Below, one piece after another: positions 26,581 through 35,413 of a DNA stretch of 64,000 nt (position 1 is its first letter; each line of letters begins with the position of its first letter). Position numbers and translations under genes: made by a program. Under the pieces are notes generated by a model. It saw only the letters and a list, made by a program, of their open reading frames with translations, did no database searches and was not told where the DNA came from. This DNA is from Bifidobacterium sp. ESL0732 (GTDB taxonomy: Bacteria > Actinomycetota > Actinomycetes > Actinomycetales > Bifidobacteriaceae). Where the stretch lies: contig NZ_CP113920.1 in assembly GCF_029395535.1 (NCBI RefSeq), positions 930,001-994,000 on the forward strand. Direction: 5' to 3'.

Positions 26581-29061
26581 TTATTCGTTGTCGCTGCCGG
26601 TGCTCATGGCGGCTTTGGCGGTGGCTTTGGCGTCCTGGTTTTTGACGTCGGAGTAGACGAAGCCGGTGTAGTCGGGGTGGTCGTAGCCTTCGTCGACGGC
26701 GAACTGGAAGGCGTCGGTGCGGAACTGTTCGAGCTTGTCGATCTCGTGGGCGTACTTGTCCGGGTCGAGGGTGCGGAGCACCTCGGCGGTGAGCTCGTAG
26801 CGGTCCATGTCGTTGACGCGCACCATGTCGTAGGGCGTGGTGGTGGAGCCTTCCTCCTTGTAGCCGTGGACGTTGAAGCTGTCGTGGTTGGGGCGGTCGT
26901 AGATGAGGGCGTGGATGTCGTGGGCGTAGGAGTGGTAGGCGAGGAGGACGGGCTTGTCCGGGGTGAACAGCTCGGTGAACTCGTCGTCGCTCAGGGCCTC
27001 GTCGTTGTCCTTGGGGCTTTGCAGCTTGAGGGTGTCGACGATGTTGACGACCTTGAATTTGATGCCGAACTCCTTGAGCTTCTCGCTGGCGGCCATGGTC
27101 TCGAGGGTGGGCACGTCGCCGACGCAGGCGAGCACGATCTGGGCCTCGTCGTTGTCCTTGGCGGTGGAGGCCCACTTCCATTCGGCCGCGCCCTTCTCCA
27201 GTTCGGCGCGGGCCTCGTCGAGGGTCTGCCAGGTGGCGGCGGGCTGCTTGCCGGCGAAGATGGCGTTGATCTTGTTCGTGGATTTGAAGGCCTTCTCGGC
27301 GACGGCGAGCAGCATGTTGGCGTCGGCGGGGAAGTACTCGGCCACGACGTGGTCGTTGTTGAACGCCTTGTTGAGCAGCACGGAGCTCACGCCCGGGTCC
27401 TGGTGGGAGAAGCCGTTGTGGTCCTGGCGCCAGACGTGCGAGGAGATCAGCATGTTGATCGAGGCGACGGGCTTGCGCCACGGGATGTGGCGGACGGTGG
27501 CCTCGAGCCATTTGGCGTGCTGGTTGAGCATGGAGTCGATGACGTGGGCGAAGGACTCGTAGGTGCTCCAGATGCCGTGGCGGCCGGTGAGGACGTAGCC
27601 CTCGAGGAAGCCCTCCATCTGGTGCTCGGAGAGCTGCTCGATGACCTGGCCGGTCACGGCCAGGTGCTCGTCGGTCTGTTCGGAGAGGTAGCCGTTGTCC
27701 CACTGCTTGTCGGTGACCTCGTAGGCGGCCTGCAGGCGGTTGGACGCGGTCTCGTCGGGCCCGAAGATGCGGAACGAGTCCGGGTTCATCTTGATGATGT
27801 CGCGGGTGTAGTTGCCCAGCTGGCGGGTGGCCTCGAGCTGTCCCCAGCCGTGGCCGAACTCCTTGACGCCCTTGACCTCGTAGGCGTCGAGGGCCGGCAG
27901 GCGCAGGTCCTCGCGGATGCGGCCGCCGTTGGCGTTCGGGTTCTGGCCCAGGCGCAGCTCGCCGGTGGGCATGAACGCGGTGACCTCGGGGCGCACGGCG
28001 CCCTTCTCGTCGAAGAGCTCCTCGGGCCGGTAGGACTCCATCCAGCCCTTGAGGACCTGGAAGTGGGCCTCGGTGTCGCGGGCGCTGGCCAGCGGGACCT
28101 GGTGGGCGCGCCAGGAGCCCTCGGTCTTCTTGCCGTCGATGTACTTCGGGCAGGTCCAGCCCTTGGGGGTGCGGAAGATGATCATCGGGTAGGTGGGGCG
28201 GTCCATGTCGTCGGTCTGGGCCTTGGCCTTGATGTCGCAGATCCTGTCGAAGACCTCCTCGAGCATGCCGGCGAAACGGCGGTGGATGGACATGTGGTCC
28301 TCGTCGTCGAAGCCCGCGACGAACTCGAAGGGCTCGTAGCCCATGCCCGCGAAGAACTCGTGCAGCTCCTCGTCGGGGATGCGGGAGAGGATGGACGGGT
28401 TGGCGATCTTGTAGCCGTTGAGGTGCAGGATCGGCAGCACGATGCCGTCGGTGCGCGGGTTGACGAGCTTGTTGGACTGCCAGCTCGTGGCCAGCGGGCC
28501 GGTCTCGGCCTCGCCGTCGCCGACCACGGCCGGCACGAACAGGCTCGGGTTGTTCATGATCGCGCCGTACGCGTGGCTCAAAGCGTAGCCGAGCTCGCCG
28601 CCCTCATGGATCGAGCCCGGCGTCTCCGGGGCGAAGTGCGACGGGATGCCGCCAGGATACGAGAACTGGCGGAAGAATTTCTGCAGCCCCGCCTCGTCCC
28701 TGGTGACCTCCGGATAATACTCCGTATACGTACCATCAAGATACGACTGAGCGACGGTTCCAGGACCACTATGACCGGGTCCGATTACCACTACGGTGTT
28801 CTGCTGATGGTCCGCAATCAACCTATTGATATGTCCTAACAGGAAATTGACCCCTGGGGTAGTGCCCCAGTGGCCCACCAGACGATACTTCAGATCATTT
28901 CGGGTGAAGGGCTCCTTCATCAGAGGGTTGCTACGCAGATAAATCTGACCAATACTCATATAATTGGTTACTCGCCAGTATTTATCGATACCTTCAAGTG
29001 TCTCATCCGGAATCGGTCTGTCCAGTTTTTTCCACGGTGTTCCGATAACAGGGCTAGTCAT
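26581..29061 (-). CDS. xfp: Xylulose-5-phosphate/fructose-6-phosphate phosphoketolase
   Basis: 826 aa, the usual bifidobacterial length. This thiamine-diphosphate enzyme is the key step of the bifid shunt: Xu5P or F6P plus phosphate gives acetyl phosphate plus GAP or E4P. Signature segments are [34 protein letters not shown] and [15 protein letters not shown]. The ATG at 29061 has GGAG 8 nt upstream. Monocistronic with its own terminator. The adjacent sugar-acid cluster should yield Xu5P for it. Confidence 0.98.
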   Translation of the reverse strand: MTSPVIGTPWKKLDRPIPDETLEGIDKYWRVTNYMSIGQIYLRSNPLMKEPFTRNDLKYRLVGHWGTTPGVNFLLGHINRLIADHQQNTVVVIGPGHSGPGTVAQSYLDGTYTEYYPEVTRDEAGLQKFFRQFSYPGGIPSHFAPETPGSIHEGGELGYALSHAYGAIMNNPSLFVPAVVGDGEAETGPLATSWQSNKLVNPRTDGIVLPILHLNGYKIANPSILSRIPDEELHEFFAGMGYEPFEFVAGFDDEDHMSIHRRFAGMLEEVFDRICDIKAKAQTDDMDRPTYPMIIFRTPKGWTCPKYIDGKKTEGSWRAHQVPLASARDTEAHFQVLKGWMESYRPEELFDEKGAVRPEVTAFMPTGELRLGQNPNANGGRIREDLRLPALDAYEVKGVKEFGHGWGQLEATRQLGNYTRDIIKMNPDSFRIFGPDETASNRLQAAYEVTDKQWDNGYLSEQTDEHLAVTGQVIEQLSEHQMEGFLEGYVLTGRHGIWSTYESFAHVIDSMLNQHAKWLEATVRHIPWRKPVASINMLISSHVWRQDHNGFSHQDPGVSSVLLNKAFNNDHVVAEYFPADANMLLAVAEKAFKSTNKINAIFAGKQPAATWQTLDEARAELEKGAAEWKWASTAKDNDEAQIVLACVGDVPTLETMAASEKLKEFGIKFKVVNIVDTLKLQSPKDNDEALSDDEFTELFTPDKPVLLAYHSYAHDIHALIYDRPNHDSFNVHGYKEEGSTTTPYDMVRVNDMDRYELTAEVLRTLDPDKYAHEIDKLEQFRTDAFQFAVDEGYDHPDYTGFVYSDVKNQDAKATAKAAMSTGSDNE

Positions 29062-29122
29062 GCCATTTGCTCCTTATTTTCGTTGTTTTTTGACAACATA
29101 AACTGAGTTATGATAATAATTC

Positions 29123-29179
29123 GCAATAAAATGCGCCTGAATTTGGCCCTTAAGGACGCAGTCAGGCGCATTTTATTGC
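29123..29179 (-). terminator. Terminator after the MFS transporter gene
   Basis: An 18-bp perfect stem (GCAATAAAATGCGCCTGA and complement) with a 21-nt loop lies between the transporter stop and the xfp promoter region. Confidence 0.75.
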
Positions 29180-29187
29180 AAGGGGAA

Positions 29188-30558
29188 TCAGATTTCTTCC
29201 AGATTCTTTCCTGCTGTTTCATTGGCAAACAGATAGGTGACGGCTCCGAGGAAGAGCAGCACTGCGAAAATCACGAATGGCAGGAATACGACTTTGGCCG
29301 TAGGGGTTCCGCCGCCGATGAGCAGGCCGACCACAAACGGTCCGAAGATCTTGGCTGTTGCGCCGATACCATAGCCGAGGCCAAGACCGGTGGAGCGAGC
29401 TTCGTTCGGGAACTGTTCACCGCCGAAGGGATTGAGCACGCCGAATGCGCCATCTCCGAAGGTCATGACGATGAAGATGCCGATGTAGAAGACGATTCCG
29501 ACCGTTTGCAGATTGCTACCGGTAGCGGCGTGAGCGGCGAATGCTGCTACCAGGCAGCCAATACCACCGAGTACACCACATCCGAATAGTGTCATACGAC
29601 GACCGATTTTATCCGAAATCCACGCAGTGCCAAGCCGGCCCAGAAGATCGCCGAGGCTGACAAGCATGAATAAGTTGGAAACCATCGCGGTGTCGAAATG
29701 GAAGGACTCGCCGAGAATCGTCTGTCCCCAAGATTGCACGGTAAACGAACCGGCGATGAAGCAGAAAGATCCAATGGTGACAATGGCAAGTGCCTTGGGA
29801 TATTTCTTGAAAATCAAAGAATAGGAAGCACCCTTGTTCTCTTCGATTTCAGGCAGTTCACCTACTTCGCTTTCAGGAATTTCCATGGCCCAGGCATACG
29901 CGGCGCGAGCCTTGTCAAGCTCTCCGCGGCCTTGCAAGAAACGAGGAGATTCAGGAATGAAATGAGCCCAGATCAGAAGGATTACAGGGAAGCATCCCAG
30001 AGCGATGAGACCGCGCCATCCAATAGCGCCGCTCAGCGTGCGGGTAGCAAGCCCGCCAAGGAAAATGCCCAACGGAATGAAAACCGCGGTGAGTCCCGAG
30101 AGCAACCCACGTTGCTTGGCGGGAACGAATTCCTGGACGAAGGGAATGCTGGTGATACTCAGGCCACCTACACCGACACCGACGCCGATACGCATAATGG
30201 TCAGGAACAACCATCCATCGGTAGGCGTGAAGATGGAAGCTGCCGTGAAAACCACCAGCACGATGATGCACCAGACAAAAGCGTGCTTCCGGCCGAATCG
30301 ATCGGCAAGCCTTCCCCAAAGGATGGAACCGACTACGGTGCCGACGCCGGCGCCTGCCAGCACGATTCCTGATTGGAAGCCGGTGAGCTGCCAGGCTTGG
30401 TCCTTGGTCAGCAACGAGATGACGAAACCAATCAGGAACATGTCGAAGAACTCGGCGATATTGCCGACTACCGCCAATCCGATCAAGGATTTTTGGTGGC
30501 CGGTGACTGGGTGATTATCAATTTGCTGGTTTACTGCCAGCGTTTGAGATGTACTCAT
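29188..30558 (-). CDS. MFS transporter, sugar/organic-acid symporter type
   Basis: 456 aa with 12 predicted membrane helices. Loop 2-3 carries the MFS signature GRLADRFGRK, and the first helix shows GNIAEFFDMFLIGF, typical of the sugar and aromatic-acid/H+ symporter branch. It is the last gene of the minus-strand arm (SorC regulator, UlaF-type epimerase, transporter). It probably imports the unphosphorylated substrate of the cluster, replacing the UlaABC PTS of enterobacteria. The substrate is unknown. Confidence 0.88.
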   Translation of the reverse strand: MSTSQTLAVNQQIDNHPVTGHQKSLIGLAVVGNIAEFFDMFLIGFVISLLTKDQAWQLTGFQSGIVLAGAGVGTVVGSILWGRLADRFGRKHAFVWCIIVLVVFTAASIFTPTDGWLFLTIMRIGVGVGVGGLSITSIPFVQEFVPAKQRGLLSGLTAVFIPLGIFLGGLATRTLSGAIGWRGLIALGCFPVILLIWAHFIPESPRFLQGRGELDKARAAYAWAMEIPESEVGELPEIEENKGASYSLIFKKYPKALAIVTIGSFCFIAGSFTVQSWGQTILGESFHFDTAMVSNLFMLVSLGDLLGRLGTAWISDKIGRRMTLFGCGVLGGIGCLVAAFAAHAATGSNLQTVGIVFYIGIFIVMTFGDGAFGVLNPFGGEQFPNEARSTGLGLGYGIGATAKIFGPFVVGLLIGGGTPTAKVVFLPFVIFAVLLFLGAVTYLFANETAGKNLEEI

Positions 30559-30642
30559 ATCTCTACTCCATTGTAGTTAAAGATGTTTTTATTTATTTGA
30601 TGTGTTTGAGGTGTCGTGTGTCTGTAGGATACATTCAGACAT

Positions 30643-31305
30643 TTAGGCTCCGGACGAGACCGGCTTTTGGCCGTAGTCTTTGAGGTACCATTGCCGCGCT
30701 TCATTGATGGCTTGGGTGTCCAAGGGTTGTACGTCGCCCGCAAGTGTCGCAAAATATGAGACCTCTGCGGTTTCCTCAACATAGGTGGCTGCTCTTACCG
30801 CTTGCGCCGCATCGCCTCCTATGGTGAATACCCCGTGATTTCTTAAAAGCACGGCGCTGCCTGAGCCAATGTACTTGACGACTTCATGCCCGATTTGTTC
30901 ACCTCCAATCGCAGCGTATCCGGTTACGGGAATCGGACCTCCGAACAGGTCCGCCGATAAGGTCGTCAACACGGGTATCGGTCTGCCTTGGATAGCGAAA
31001 ACCGTTGCAAACCGCGAGTGCGTATGCACGATGCCATTGACGTCCTTACGCTCCCGATAGATGACGCAATGGCTTGCGGTATCGACGGAAGGTTTGAGGT
31101 CCCCTTCGATTACATTGCCTTGGTCATCGACGATGACGATATCTGAGGGCTTCAGGTTTCGGAAACTGACGCCTGAGGGCTTGATCGCTATGAGACCGCT
31201 TTCTGGGTCTCTCTGTGAGACGTTTCCGGATGTTCCAGATACGAGTCCGGCTTCTGGCAACTCTTTGTTCGCCTGACAAACCGTCGTCTTGAGACTCTCC
31301 AACAT
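30643..31305 (-). CDS. ulaF: L-ribulose-5-phosphate 4-epimerase (UlaF/AraD type)
   Basis: 220 aa from the ATG at 31305 (AAAGG about 8 nt upstream). Class II aldolase/epimerase fold; zinc ligands are in IVHTHSRFATVFA and the catalytic region includes SADLFGGPIPVTGY and RNHGVFTIGG. It converts L-ribulose-5-P to D-xylulose-5-P, which enters the phosphoketolase pathway. A candidate SorC operator (31425-31447) and promoter (31394-31421) lie upstream, so ulaF plus the transporter may form their own operon. An araD role is possible, but no arabinose genes are near. Confidence 0.88.
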   Translation of the reverse strand: MLESLKTTVCQANKELPEAGLVSGTSGNVSQRDPESGLIAIKPSGVSFRNLKPSDIVIVDDQGNVIEGDLKPSVDTASHCVIYRERKDVNGIVHTHSRFATVFAIQGRPIPVLTTLSADLFGGPIPVTGYAAIGGEQIGHEVVKYIGSGSAVLLRNHGVFTIGGDAAQAVRAATYVEETAEVSYFATLAGDVQPLDTQAINEARQWYLKDYGQKPVSSGA

Positions 31306-31393
31306 AAGCATTATCCTTTCTGAAATTGCTGGTTGGAAGAGGTGCGTGGCGAGCCTATGCCGCGAAATCCTTCCATATGTATTTCGAAACCAT

Positions 31394-31421
31394 ATTATAC
31401 CTAAAACGAACATAAGTGCAA
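31394..31421 (-). promoter_or_regulatory. Candidate promoter of ulaF and transporter
   Basis: On the minus strand a perfect TATAAT (31394-31399) stands 16 nt from TTGCAC (31416-31421). The -35 begins 3 nt after the putative SorC operator. Confidence 0.5.
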
Positions 31422-31424
31422 ATT

Positions 31425-31447
31425 AAAATGGAAATTAATCCATAATA
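31425..31447 (-). promoter_or_regulatory. Putative SorC-family operator, site 1
   Basis: The sequence AAAATGGAAATTAATCCAT plus ATA is 19/23 identical to site 2 at 32541-32563. It is a near-palindrome abutting a -35 box, which fits activator-type control. Confidence 0.55.
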
Positions 31448-31516
31448 GAGATTATTATGGTCGCATTACATGGCGTTGATAAGGAAGGGGTTAAATAGTT
31501 AGAAAGGTTGGAATTG

Positions 31517-32458
31517 TTAGGATAAGGAGAGCAAAGAAGTGGCGCAACGGGAGTCCACCACAAGGTAATTCATGTAATGCATTTTGAGCGCGGCTTGCAG
31601 TGCGGGTGCTTTTGAAACTCCCGATACCACGCACATGCGGTGGGGAATGGAAGCTATCTCGGCCAAAGGCAGCGAAACGGTCCGGTCATTGAACTCTGAG
31701 ATCTCTTGACCATCCTTGTCGATGATACGCGCTGCTATATGGCCCACCCCTCCTTGGGCCAGATACAATTGCTGGTCTTGCTTGGTGATATAGCCTGCCC
31801 GGTTCAGGGAGGAGTTTGGGTCGGTCAATGTTCCCACCCCGAATAAGGCCACGTCAGAGAGGGCTGCTTTCTTAAGGACTTGTGCGATTTGCTGCGTGGA
31901 GAGCAACTGGTCGCGAAGCGTCGATGTCAACACAATGGCAGGTGCGTTGATGTATTCGTAGTTGCCATGAAGGGCCAATGCCATGCGTCGTGCCAGGTCC
32001 GGCCCGTCAAGCTCGGGCTTGCTTCCTCCGATGCTGCCTGAAAGAGTCGTGATGTGTATGTTTTCAAGAGCGTTCGGCGGAATCTTGGAAACGATGTTCG
32101 CGATGATTCGGCCCCACGTCATTGTCAACGAGAAACCGGATTGCATCATGTCGGTAAGTTTTATCGCGGCTGCATAACCCACTGCCGATGCGGTGTCGAG
32201 TTCGTTGTCCATCGCAGGTACGATTACCACGTCCTTGATGTCGTAATCGCGTTTAATGGCCTCGCTGATGTCTCTTTCCTCCATCATAGGAGGATGCACG
32301 GTGATGGTCACGATGCCTTTGTCCTGGGCTTCTTGCAACAGACGAGAAACGGATGTTCTCGAGACGTTAAGTCGGTGGGCTATTTCATTTTGGTTGAGAT
32401 GATCCTCATAATACCATTTTGCCGCTGAATATAACCTATTGAGCCGAGGCGATTTCAT
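31517..32458 (-). CDS. SorC/DeoR-type sugar-binding transcriptional regulator
   Basis: 313 aa. The N-terminal helix-turn-helix (QNEIAHRLNVSRTSVSRLLQ, about 23-42) is followed by the SorC sugar-phosphate-binding domain (residues ~55-310, with TMTWGRIIANIV, TLSGSIGG and ALFGVGTL). Family members respond to phosphorylated intermediates and can activate or repress. It is divergent from the lactonase operon and upstream of ulaF, so it is the likely local regulator. Two similar near-palindromes next to the cluster's promoters are its candidate targets. Confidence 0.92.
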   Translation of the reverse strand: MKSPRLNRLYSAAKWYYEDHLNQNEIAHRLNVSRTSVSRLLQEAQDKGIVTITVHPPMMEERDISEAIKRDYDIKDVVIVPAMDNELDTASAVGYAAAIKLTDMMQSGFSLTMTWGRIIANIVSKIPPNALENIHITTLSGSIGGSKPELDGPDLARRMALALHGNYEYINAPAIVLTSTLRDQLLSTQQIAQVLKKAALSDVALFGVGTLTDPNSSLNRAGYITKQDQQLYLAQGGVGHIAARIIDKDGQEISEFNDRTVSLPLAEIASIPHRMCVVSGVSKAPALQAALKMHYMNYLVVDSRCATSLLSLS

Positions 32459-32540
32459 GGTTTGAACCTTTTCGTGCTTTCCTTCTGGATGACGTTATTT
32501 TCCAATGAGACTATACCATCCTCTGTAGTATTTAACACTT

Positions 32541-32563
32541 AAAATGAAAATTATTTCATTATA
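32541..32563 (+). promoter_or_regulatory. Putative SorC-family operator, site 2
   Basis: It contains AATGAAA-ATTA-TTTCATT with perfect 7-bp arms. It lies exactly 3 nt upstream of the TTGACA of the lactonase operon, the same gap as at site 1. Confidence 0.6.
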
Positions 32564-32566
32564 AAA

Positions 32567-32594
32567 TTGACATATTCACATTTACGTGTAAAGT
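32567..32594 (+). promoter_or_regulatory. Candidate promoter of the lactonase operon
   Basis: TTGACA (32567-32572), 16-nt spacer, TAAAGT (32589-32594). An imperfect inverted repeat, TTCACATTTAC with GTAAAGTGTGAA (32575-32599), overlaps the -10 and could be a second operator. Confidence 0.55.
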
Positions 32595-32644
32595 GTGAAA
32601 TACGCGCAAGCGTTAAACCAATCAAAGTTGCAAAGGAGTAACAA

Positions 32645-33577
32645 ATGGGACGGGTACAAACGGTATGTGGGGATATCGATGTTGCGGACATGGGCTATAC
32701 GATGCCGCATGAGCATCTCCTGACTCACCCGCAGGGTCATGGATCCAAGGTCGAAGAAGACCACTTGCTGAATTCCTACTCCAAGGCGGTTGAGATGCTG
32801 CAGGAATACAAGAAAGACGGCGGTGGCACTTTGGTCGAGGCCACGCCAAAGACGTGGGGTCGTGACACCAAGGGTATGTATTATGCCTCAAAGGCCTCCG
32901 GTGTGAATGTCGTGGCCTGCACCGGCTATATTTGCCAAGAGCATGGTATGCCGGATGATCTCGGTGATTGGGACATCGAGCGTATCGTCGATGAAATGGT
33001 TGAGGACATCACGGTCGGTATGGACGGCACGAATATCAAAGCCGGCTGGATCAAGTGCGGGACTGCCTATCTGCATATCACCAAAGGTGAGGAGAAGGTT
33101 ATTCGTGCGGCATGTCGGGCAGCCAAGAAGACCGGCGTCTCCGTCCATGCTCACACCACCATCGGAACCATGGGGCTTGAGATCTTGAAGATTGTCCAAG
33201 AGGAGGACTTCGACACCTCAAGGTTCGCAGTCGCCCATGTTGATCGTGATCCGGATCTTTGGTACCACCGCAAAATGTTGGAGACCGGTTGCTCCCTGAT
33301 TTATGATGGCCCTGGAAAGGCGAAGTACTATCCCGACTCCATGCGTGTCGACTTGCTCCGACAGCTTGTCGACGATGGTTACGCCGACAAATTGATGCTT
33401 TGCAACGATATGGGCAGGCGCTCACACCATAAGGTGTATGGTTTCGGTCCTGGGCTCAACTACATCAAGGATGTTTTCCTGCCGCGTCTGATTGATGAGG
33501 GCTTTAGCGAAGAGGTAGTGCACGGGTTCATGTATGAAAATCCGCAGCACTTCTATGAGATGCGGGATCCCGAATGA
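32645..33577 (+). CDS. Phosphotriesterase-family hydrolase, probable sugar lactonase
   Basis: 310 aa amidohydrolase fold. The binuclear metal ligands are all visible: H22 and H24 (MPHEH), the bridging Lys137 (AGWIKCG), H170 (HAHTT), H198 (AHVDRD) and D255 (LCNDMG). Several bacterial PTE-family proteins are lactonases on sugar lactones, some phosphorylated. In this cluster it would open the lactone, the job of the unrelated UlaG in enterobacteria. AAAGGAG precedes the ATG; its stop overlaps the next gene by ATGA. Confidence 0.85.
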   Translation: MGRVQTVCGDIDVADMGYTMPHEHLLTHPQGHGSKVEEDHLLNSYSKAVEMLQEYKKDGGGTLVEATPKTWGRDTKGMYYASKASGVNVVACTGYICQEHGMPDDLGDWDIERIVDEMVEDITVGMDGTNIKAGWIKCGTAYLHITKGEEKVIRAACRAAKKTGVSVHAHTTIGTMGLEILKIVQEEDFDTSRFAVAHVDRDPDLWYHRKMLETGCSLIYDGPGKAKYYPDSMRVDLLRQLVDDGYADKLMLCNDMGRRSHHKVYGFGPGLNYIKDVFLPRLIDEGFSEEVVHGFMYENPQHFYEMRDPE

Positions 33578-34209
33578 GCAGAAGGCTTCTGCAGCTAGCT
33601 CTGGATGTCACCGACGTTGCCACAGCGCTGAAAGTCGCGGTCAAAGCTGCCCCCGCTGTCGACATCGTGGAAGACGGAACGGTGCTGTGCCTTGCAAAGG
33701 GCGTCGATTCCATGCGCGATCTTCGTGCGGTGTTGCCGGGGAAGACTCTGCTGGCCGATATCCGGATTGCGAGGGCAGGCGAAAAATTTGCGAACCTGTA
33801 CTTCGAAGCCGGGGCAAGCAGGGTCTCGGTTGTCGGCGAAAGCGGTCTGGATGTCATTCGAGGAGCTTGCAAGGCCGCTTCACGGTTCGGCGGGGGAGTA
33901 GAAGTCGAATTGTTCCCTGGCTGGAACGATGATGACATTCGCGGATTCATCGATGCCGGCGTCAAGGTGATTATTGTGCATCGCGATACCTGCACCCCGG
34001 AGGAGGACCAATCGGTGCGCAATCAGCTGTTCAGATTGCGTGACCTTGTTCCCTCCAACAGTGTCAGCATAACTTTGGCAGGTGGCCTTAATGCCACGAG
34101 CCTTAAAAGGTTTGTGGACTGTCCTTTTGACATCGCGGTCGTGGGCAGCGCCATCGTCAAGGCTGACGATCCTTTTGCTGCGGCTCAAGCTTTACGAGCT
34201 GCGCTTTAG
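33574..34209 (+). CDS. 3-keto-L-gulonate-6-P decarboxylase homologue (OMPDC superfamily) with altered active site
   Basis: 211 aa beta/alpha barrel aligning without gaps to E. coli UlaD/SgbH through the active site. D11 (LALD), E33 (VEDG) and D62 are kept. The superfamily DxKxxD motif, normally K64 and D67, here reads DIRIAR, giving R64 and R67. The phosphate-loop Arg near 192 is Ser (VVGSAI). HR at 136-137 is conserved. It may act on a different substrate, as isomerase or aldolase rather than decarboxylase. Translationally coupled to the lactonase gene. Confidence 0.8.
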   Translation: MSRRLLQLALDVTDVATALKVAVKAAPAVDIVEDGTVLCLAKGVDSMRDLRAVLPGKTLLADIRIARAGEKFANLYFEAGASRVSVVGESGLDVIRGACKAASRFGGGVEVELFPGWNDDDIRGFIDAGVKVIIVHRDTCTPEEDQSVRNQLFRLRDLVPSNSVSITLAGGLNATSLKRFVDCPFDIAVVGSAIVKADDPFAAAQALRAAL

Positions 34210-34265
34210 AAATGAAAATGACAATGAAGTAATGAAGTAGCAAAACAAGAAAAAGATTGGAGCAT

Positions 34266-35231
34266 ATGACAATGACGTCTTATGATGTCACATCTATTGG
34301 TGAAGGCGGTATACGCCTGTCCGTCCCCGTCGGCCACAGGATTCAACGAGCGAAATCGTTCAATATCCAGATAGCCGGCACCGAAGCCAATGTCCTCTGT
34401 TCATTGAGTTCCCTGAAATGGAATACGTCATGGTTCTCTGCGTTGCCTGATTCCTCTTTGGGTCGGCGTGTGGAATTCCAATACAACGCATTCGGGGTTG
34501 ACCTCTCGCATGTCAAGCGTGTTCCGGGCGCTCGTATCGGAACGTATTATGCCGAATATGCAAAGCCTCCGATGCCAACCAAAGTCATGTTTGACCGTGC
34601 CAACACCGCTTTCTGCAATATGACTGTGGATGACATTGATTGGGATCAATTGCTTGACACCCGTCTGCTGTTGCTTTCGGGATTGAGCTTGCCCTTGTCT
34701 CCTACTGTCAGGACGATTCTGGAAACCGCAAGTCTCAAGGCCCATCAGGCTGGCGTACCTGTGGCTTTTGATGTCAACTACCGTACCAAGCTTTGGAGTG
34801 TGGAAGAGGCGCGTAAGATTATTCGTCCCTTCATAGAGCGCTCGGATATCCTCTTCTGCAAGTTGGATGACGTGAACCTGCTTGTGAAGAAAGTGCCTGA
34901 CAAGGAATCTGGACTCAGAGCGCTTTCCGAAGTCTCCAATGCCTCTGTCATCGTGATGTCAGACGGCGCACGTGGTGCTGACGCCCTGGTGGACGGCAAG
35001 CATATGCATGAGGATGCAGTGCCGGTCGAGATCCTCGATCGTCTCGGTGCGGGCGATGGGCTGGCTGCAGGCGTGCTGCACGCGTGGTTACGCGGCGACA
35101 AGGAGAATTGCCTCAAGTACGGCGTCAATGTCGCTGGGTTGGCTCTCAGCCATTACGGCGAACAGGTAACCGTTACTCCAGAAGAGCTCGACGACTTGGT
35201 CAAGAAACCGTTGACGTCACTGGAGCGTTGA
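34266..35231 (+). CDS. PfkB-family sugar (acid) kinase
   Basis: 321 aa from the ATG at 34266; 34272 is an equally possible start for the same TTGGAG site. Ribokinase fold similar to 2-keto-3-deoxygluconate kinases: substrate-side IAGTEANVLCSLSSL, AFDVNYRTKLW, and the anion-hole/catalytic motif DRLGAGDGLAAGVLHAW. It probably phosphorylates the sugar acid brought in by the MFS transporter, the step that a PTS does in E. coli. It ends at a terminator (35237-35294). Confidence 0.87.
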   Translation: MTMTSYDVTSIGEGGIRLSVPVGHRIQRAKSFNIQIAGTEANVLCSLSSLKWNTSWFSALPDSSLGRRVEFQYNAFGVDLSHVKRVPGARIGTYYAEYAKPPMPTKVMFDRANTAFCNMTVDDIDWDQLLDTRLLLLSGLSLPLSPTVRTILETASLKAHQAGVPVAFDVNYRTKLWSVEEARKIIRPFIERSDILFCKLDDVNLLVKKVPDKESGLRALSEVSNASVIVMSDGARGADALVDGKHMHEDAVPVEILDRLGAGDGLAAGVLHAWLRGDKENCLKYGVNVAGLALSHYGEQVTVTPEELDDLVKKPLTSLER

Positions 35232-35236
35232 TGGCG

Positions 35237-35294
35237 AGGTCCGCTGCGTGGACGAGGTCAAGAAAGAACCCCGTCCACACGGTGGACCTTTTTT
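35237..35294 (+). terminator. Terminator after the PfkB kinase gene
   Basis: AGGTCCGCTGCGTGGACG pairs (15/18 plus G-U) with CGTCCACACGGTGGACCT (35272-35289), then TTTTTT. Confidence 0.8.
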
Positions 35295-35413
35295 GGTTTT
35301 TGGATGTTCGATACAAAGCGAACCGATGGTGGTGAAGCTGGAGTGTCGGTTCGGATTGTAAAGCGGTTTGATATTTGGATTTTATTGAAAATCATTGTTG
35401 AAAGCTGGAAATA

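Noticed and set aside
26677..28839. A 720-codon open frame on the strand opposite xfp
   Set aside because: It mirrors codon bias of a highly expressed high-GC gene; composition is Val/Leu/Gly/Asp-rich without any domain and lies wholly inside xfp.
35384..35402. Fur-like or SorC-like half site upstream of ulaE
   Set aside because: Only about 13/19 to the Fur box, not palindromic, and too close to the start codon to judge.
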